From JAAETI01 sp965368515 (GTDB lineage Bacteria > Actinomycetota > Acidimicrobiia > Spongiisociales > UBA5794): a stretch of 6,588 nt of DNA. The notes beneath the pieces are model-generated. The model searched no databases. It was not told the origin of the DNA and saw only the letters and a program-made list of their open reading frames with translations. The translations under genes and the position numbers were made by a program. The stretch spans positions 1-6,588 of the forward strand of contig CBDUNF010000195.1 in assembly GCA_965368515.1 (NCBI GenBank), in the 5' to 3' direction. Numbering within the stretch: the stretch's first letter is position 1; every line of letters begins with the position of its first letter. Below, piece by piece: positions 5,965-6,588 of the stretch.

Positions 5965-6435
5965 CCAAGCGCCTGAGCGCAGCGTTCGCAGTAGCGCTGC
6001 TGCGCAGGTCGGCACCGGGTCGCATTGTCACCGTTCCGCCCAGACCCACGGGTTCAGCTCCGCCAATCGGGCCGCCTCCATCCGAGCCCTCACCCAGTGT
6101 GGGATTACGCTGGCCCACGAGCTGGCCGCCCATCTCGCACCGCTGCTTGCCGCCACCCGGGTTGTCATCGACGACGACTAAGCCCTTGCGCACGGGCGAA
6201 GCTGTTGGGGGTCTTTCAACTGCGGCGGCCCATTCGAGGATGAGGCACACAGCCGTAGCCCGCAGTCGGTGGCACATCGCCTCGAGATCCCCGGTGCCAT
6301 GACGATACGGAGATCATCGAGGTCTTGGCACCCGATGAACCGTGGTGAGCCTCCACGACGAACCTGGAGAGGCTATGTTCAATCCGGGACAACCACTATC
6401 GGCATCTCCGCCGATCAGTATCAAAGGGGGGCCAC
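5952..6435. other. Intergenic region between the operon and the divergent lipoprotein gene
   Basis: About 480 bases with no intact gene that I can support. Near the left edge it holds the -35 element and an extra half-site (GTCAACC, 5960-5966) for the operon promoter. From about 6020 to 6181 the plus strand has a coding-like stretch without a start. From 6182 to 6410 I see only short uninformative open frames on both strands. No convincing promoter for the lipoprotein gene could be picked out by eye, though one must lie in the last 150 bases or so if the gene is expressed from here. Confidence 0.6.
6020..6181 (+). pseudogene. Possible start-less gene remnant of unknown identity
   Basis: In the frame ending at the TAA at 6179-6181 the plus strand encodes about 53 residues, including RAASIRALTQCGITLAHE and LAAHLAPLLAAT, with third codon positions dominated by G and C as in the real genes nearby. 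The frame is open back to a TGA at 5951-5953 but contains no ATG, GTG or TTG start before the coding-like part. The neighbouring frame from GTG 5955 also looks mildly protein-like (KRLSAAFAVALLRR), so a frameshifted remnant spanning both is possible. I do not recognise the family; the stretch may simply be chance in GC-rich DNA. Confidence 0.2.
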
Positions 6436-6588
6436 TTGACTGACAATCGCATTCTCAACCGTCACGGCACGAAGATGGCTGGGGTGGGGCTCTTCATTGC
6501 CCTCACCCTGGCTGGCTGCGGCGGTTCGTCCGGAGAAGACGAGGGCAGATCGCCAGCTACTGACGAAGCAGTCGGCGAAACGGTTGCA
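6436..6588 (+). CDS. Lipoprotein, N-terminal part (partial, runs off the window)
   Basis: The first 51 codons of a plus-strand gene, divergent from the operon. The protein begins MTDNRILNRHGTK, a positively charged n-region, then a hydrophobic core and the lipobox LAGC, with the lipidated Cys at residue 31 followed by GGSSGEDEG and an acidic linker. The start chosen is TTG at 6436, about 6 bases after AAGGGG in the A/G run at 6423-6431. The only in-frame ATG (6475) would leave a signal peptide of about 17 residues without the positive charges that precede the core, so TTG is preferred. The linker style matches the BMP lipoprotein of this window, so an extracytoplasmic binding protein of another transporter is plausible, but nothing of the functional domain is in view. 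Confidence 0.75.
   Translation, partial: MTDNRILNRHGTKMAGVGLFIALTLAGCGGSSGEDEGRSPATDEAVGETVA

Noticed and set aside
6182..6197. Near-palindrome GCCCTTGCGCACGGGC after the TAA at 6181
   Set aside because: One mismatched pair, no room for a loop if fully paired, and no T-run after it. It does not make a credible terminator.
5955..6302. A 115-codon plus-strand open frame
   Set aside because: Beyond the first 25 or so codons it is Pro/Ser/Arg-rich with no domain-like pattern and no ribosome binding site. The coding-like signal in this stretch is in a different frame.
6436..6446. TTGACTGACAA at the lipoprotein start, similar to the operator core TTGACTAGTCAA
   Set aside because: It is one base shorter, is imperfectly symmetric and lacks the outer arms. 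The similarity is too weak to claim a second operator.

Overview
The window carries one tightly packed minus-strand operon for an ABC importer of the basic membrane protein (BMP/PnrA, nucleoside-type) family, with its own GntR-family regulator as the first gene and at least one, probably two, metabolic enzymes at its downstream end. In transcription order (right to left) it reads: GntR/UTRA regulator (5927 to 5157), BMP-family lipoprotein (5160 to 4054), double ABC ATPase (4057 to 2522), two inner-membrane permeases (2525 to 1488 and 1491 to 589), isochorismatase-like cysteine hydrolase (602 to 45), and the first 16 codons of a further gene (48 to the window edge) whose N-terminus looks like a PfkB-type sugar/nucleoside kinase. 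Every gene overlaps the next, mostly through the 4-base ATGA or GTGA arrangement, so the set is almost certainly one transcript with coupled translation.

The regulator's start codon lies inside a perfect 32-bp palindrome (5920-5951) that overlaps a plausible leaderless promoter, so the operon is probably autorepressed and induced by a ligand of the UTRA domain. A perfect 14-bp hairpin lies just inside the ATPase gene, directly after the binding-protein gene; it could let the binding protein be made in excess over the membrane and ATPase parts.

To the right, 5952-6435 is a roughly 480-bp stretch with no intact gene that I can support; it holds a start-less stretch with coding-like codon use (about 6020-6181). 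From 6436 to the window end, on the plus strand and divergent from the operon, begins another lipoprotein gene with a TTG start. Its function cannot be told from the 51 codons available.

The base composition (moderately high GC, GC-rich third positions), frequent GTG/TTG starts, a promoter that looks leaderless, and lipoproteins whose mature part begins with a long Gly/Asp/Glu/Thr-rich linker suggest an actinobacterium, perhaps of the Acidimicrobiia type; this is an inference from style, not from a marker gene. The likely joint role is uptake of a nucleoside or similar compound followed by intracellular breakdown: the lipoprotein captures the ligand, the two permeases and the ATPase import it, the hydrolase cleaves an amide-type bond in the ligand or a product, and the kinase (if correctly recognised) phosphorylates a sugar or nucleoside part. 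The individual families are known; the unusual aspects are the regulatory architecture and the asymmetry of the ATPase.
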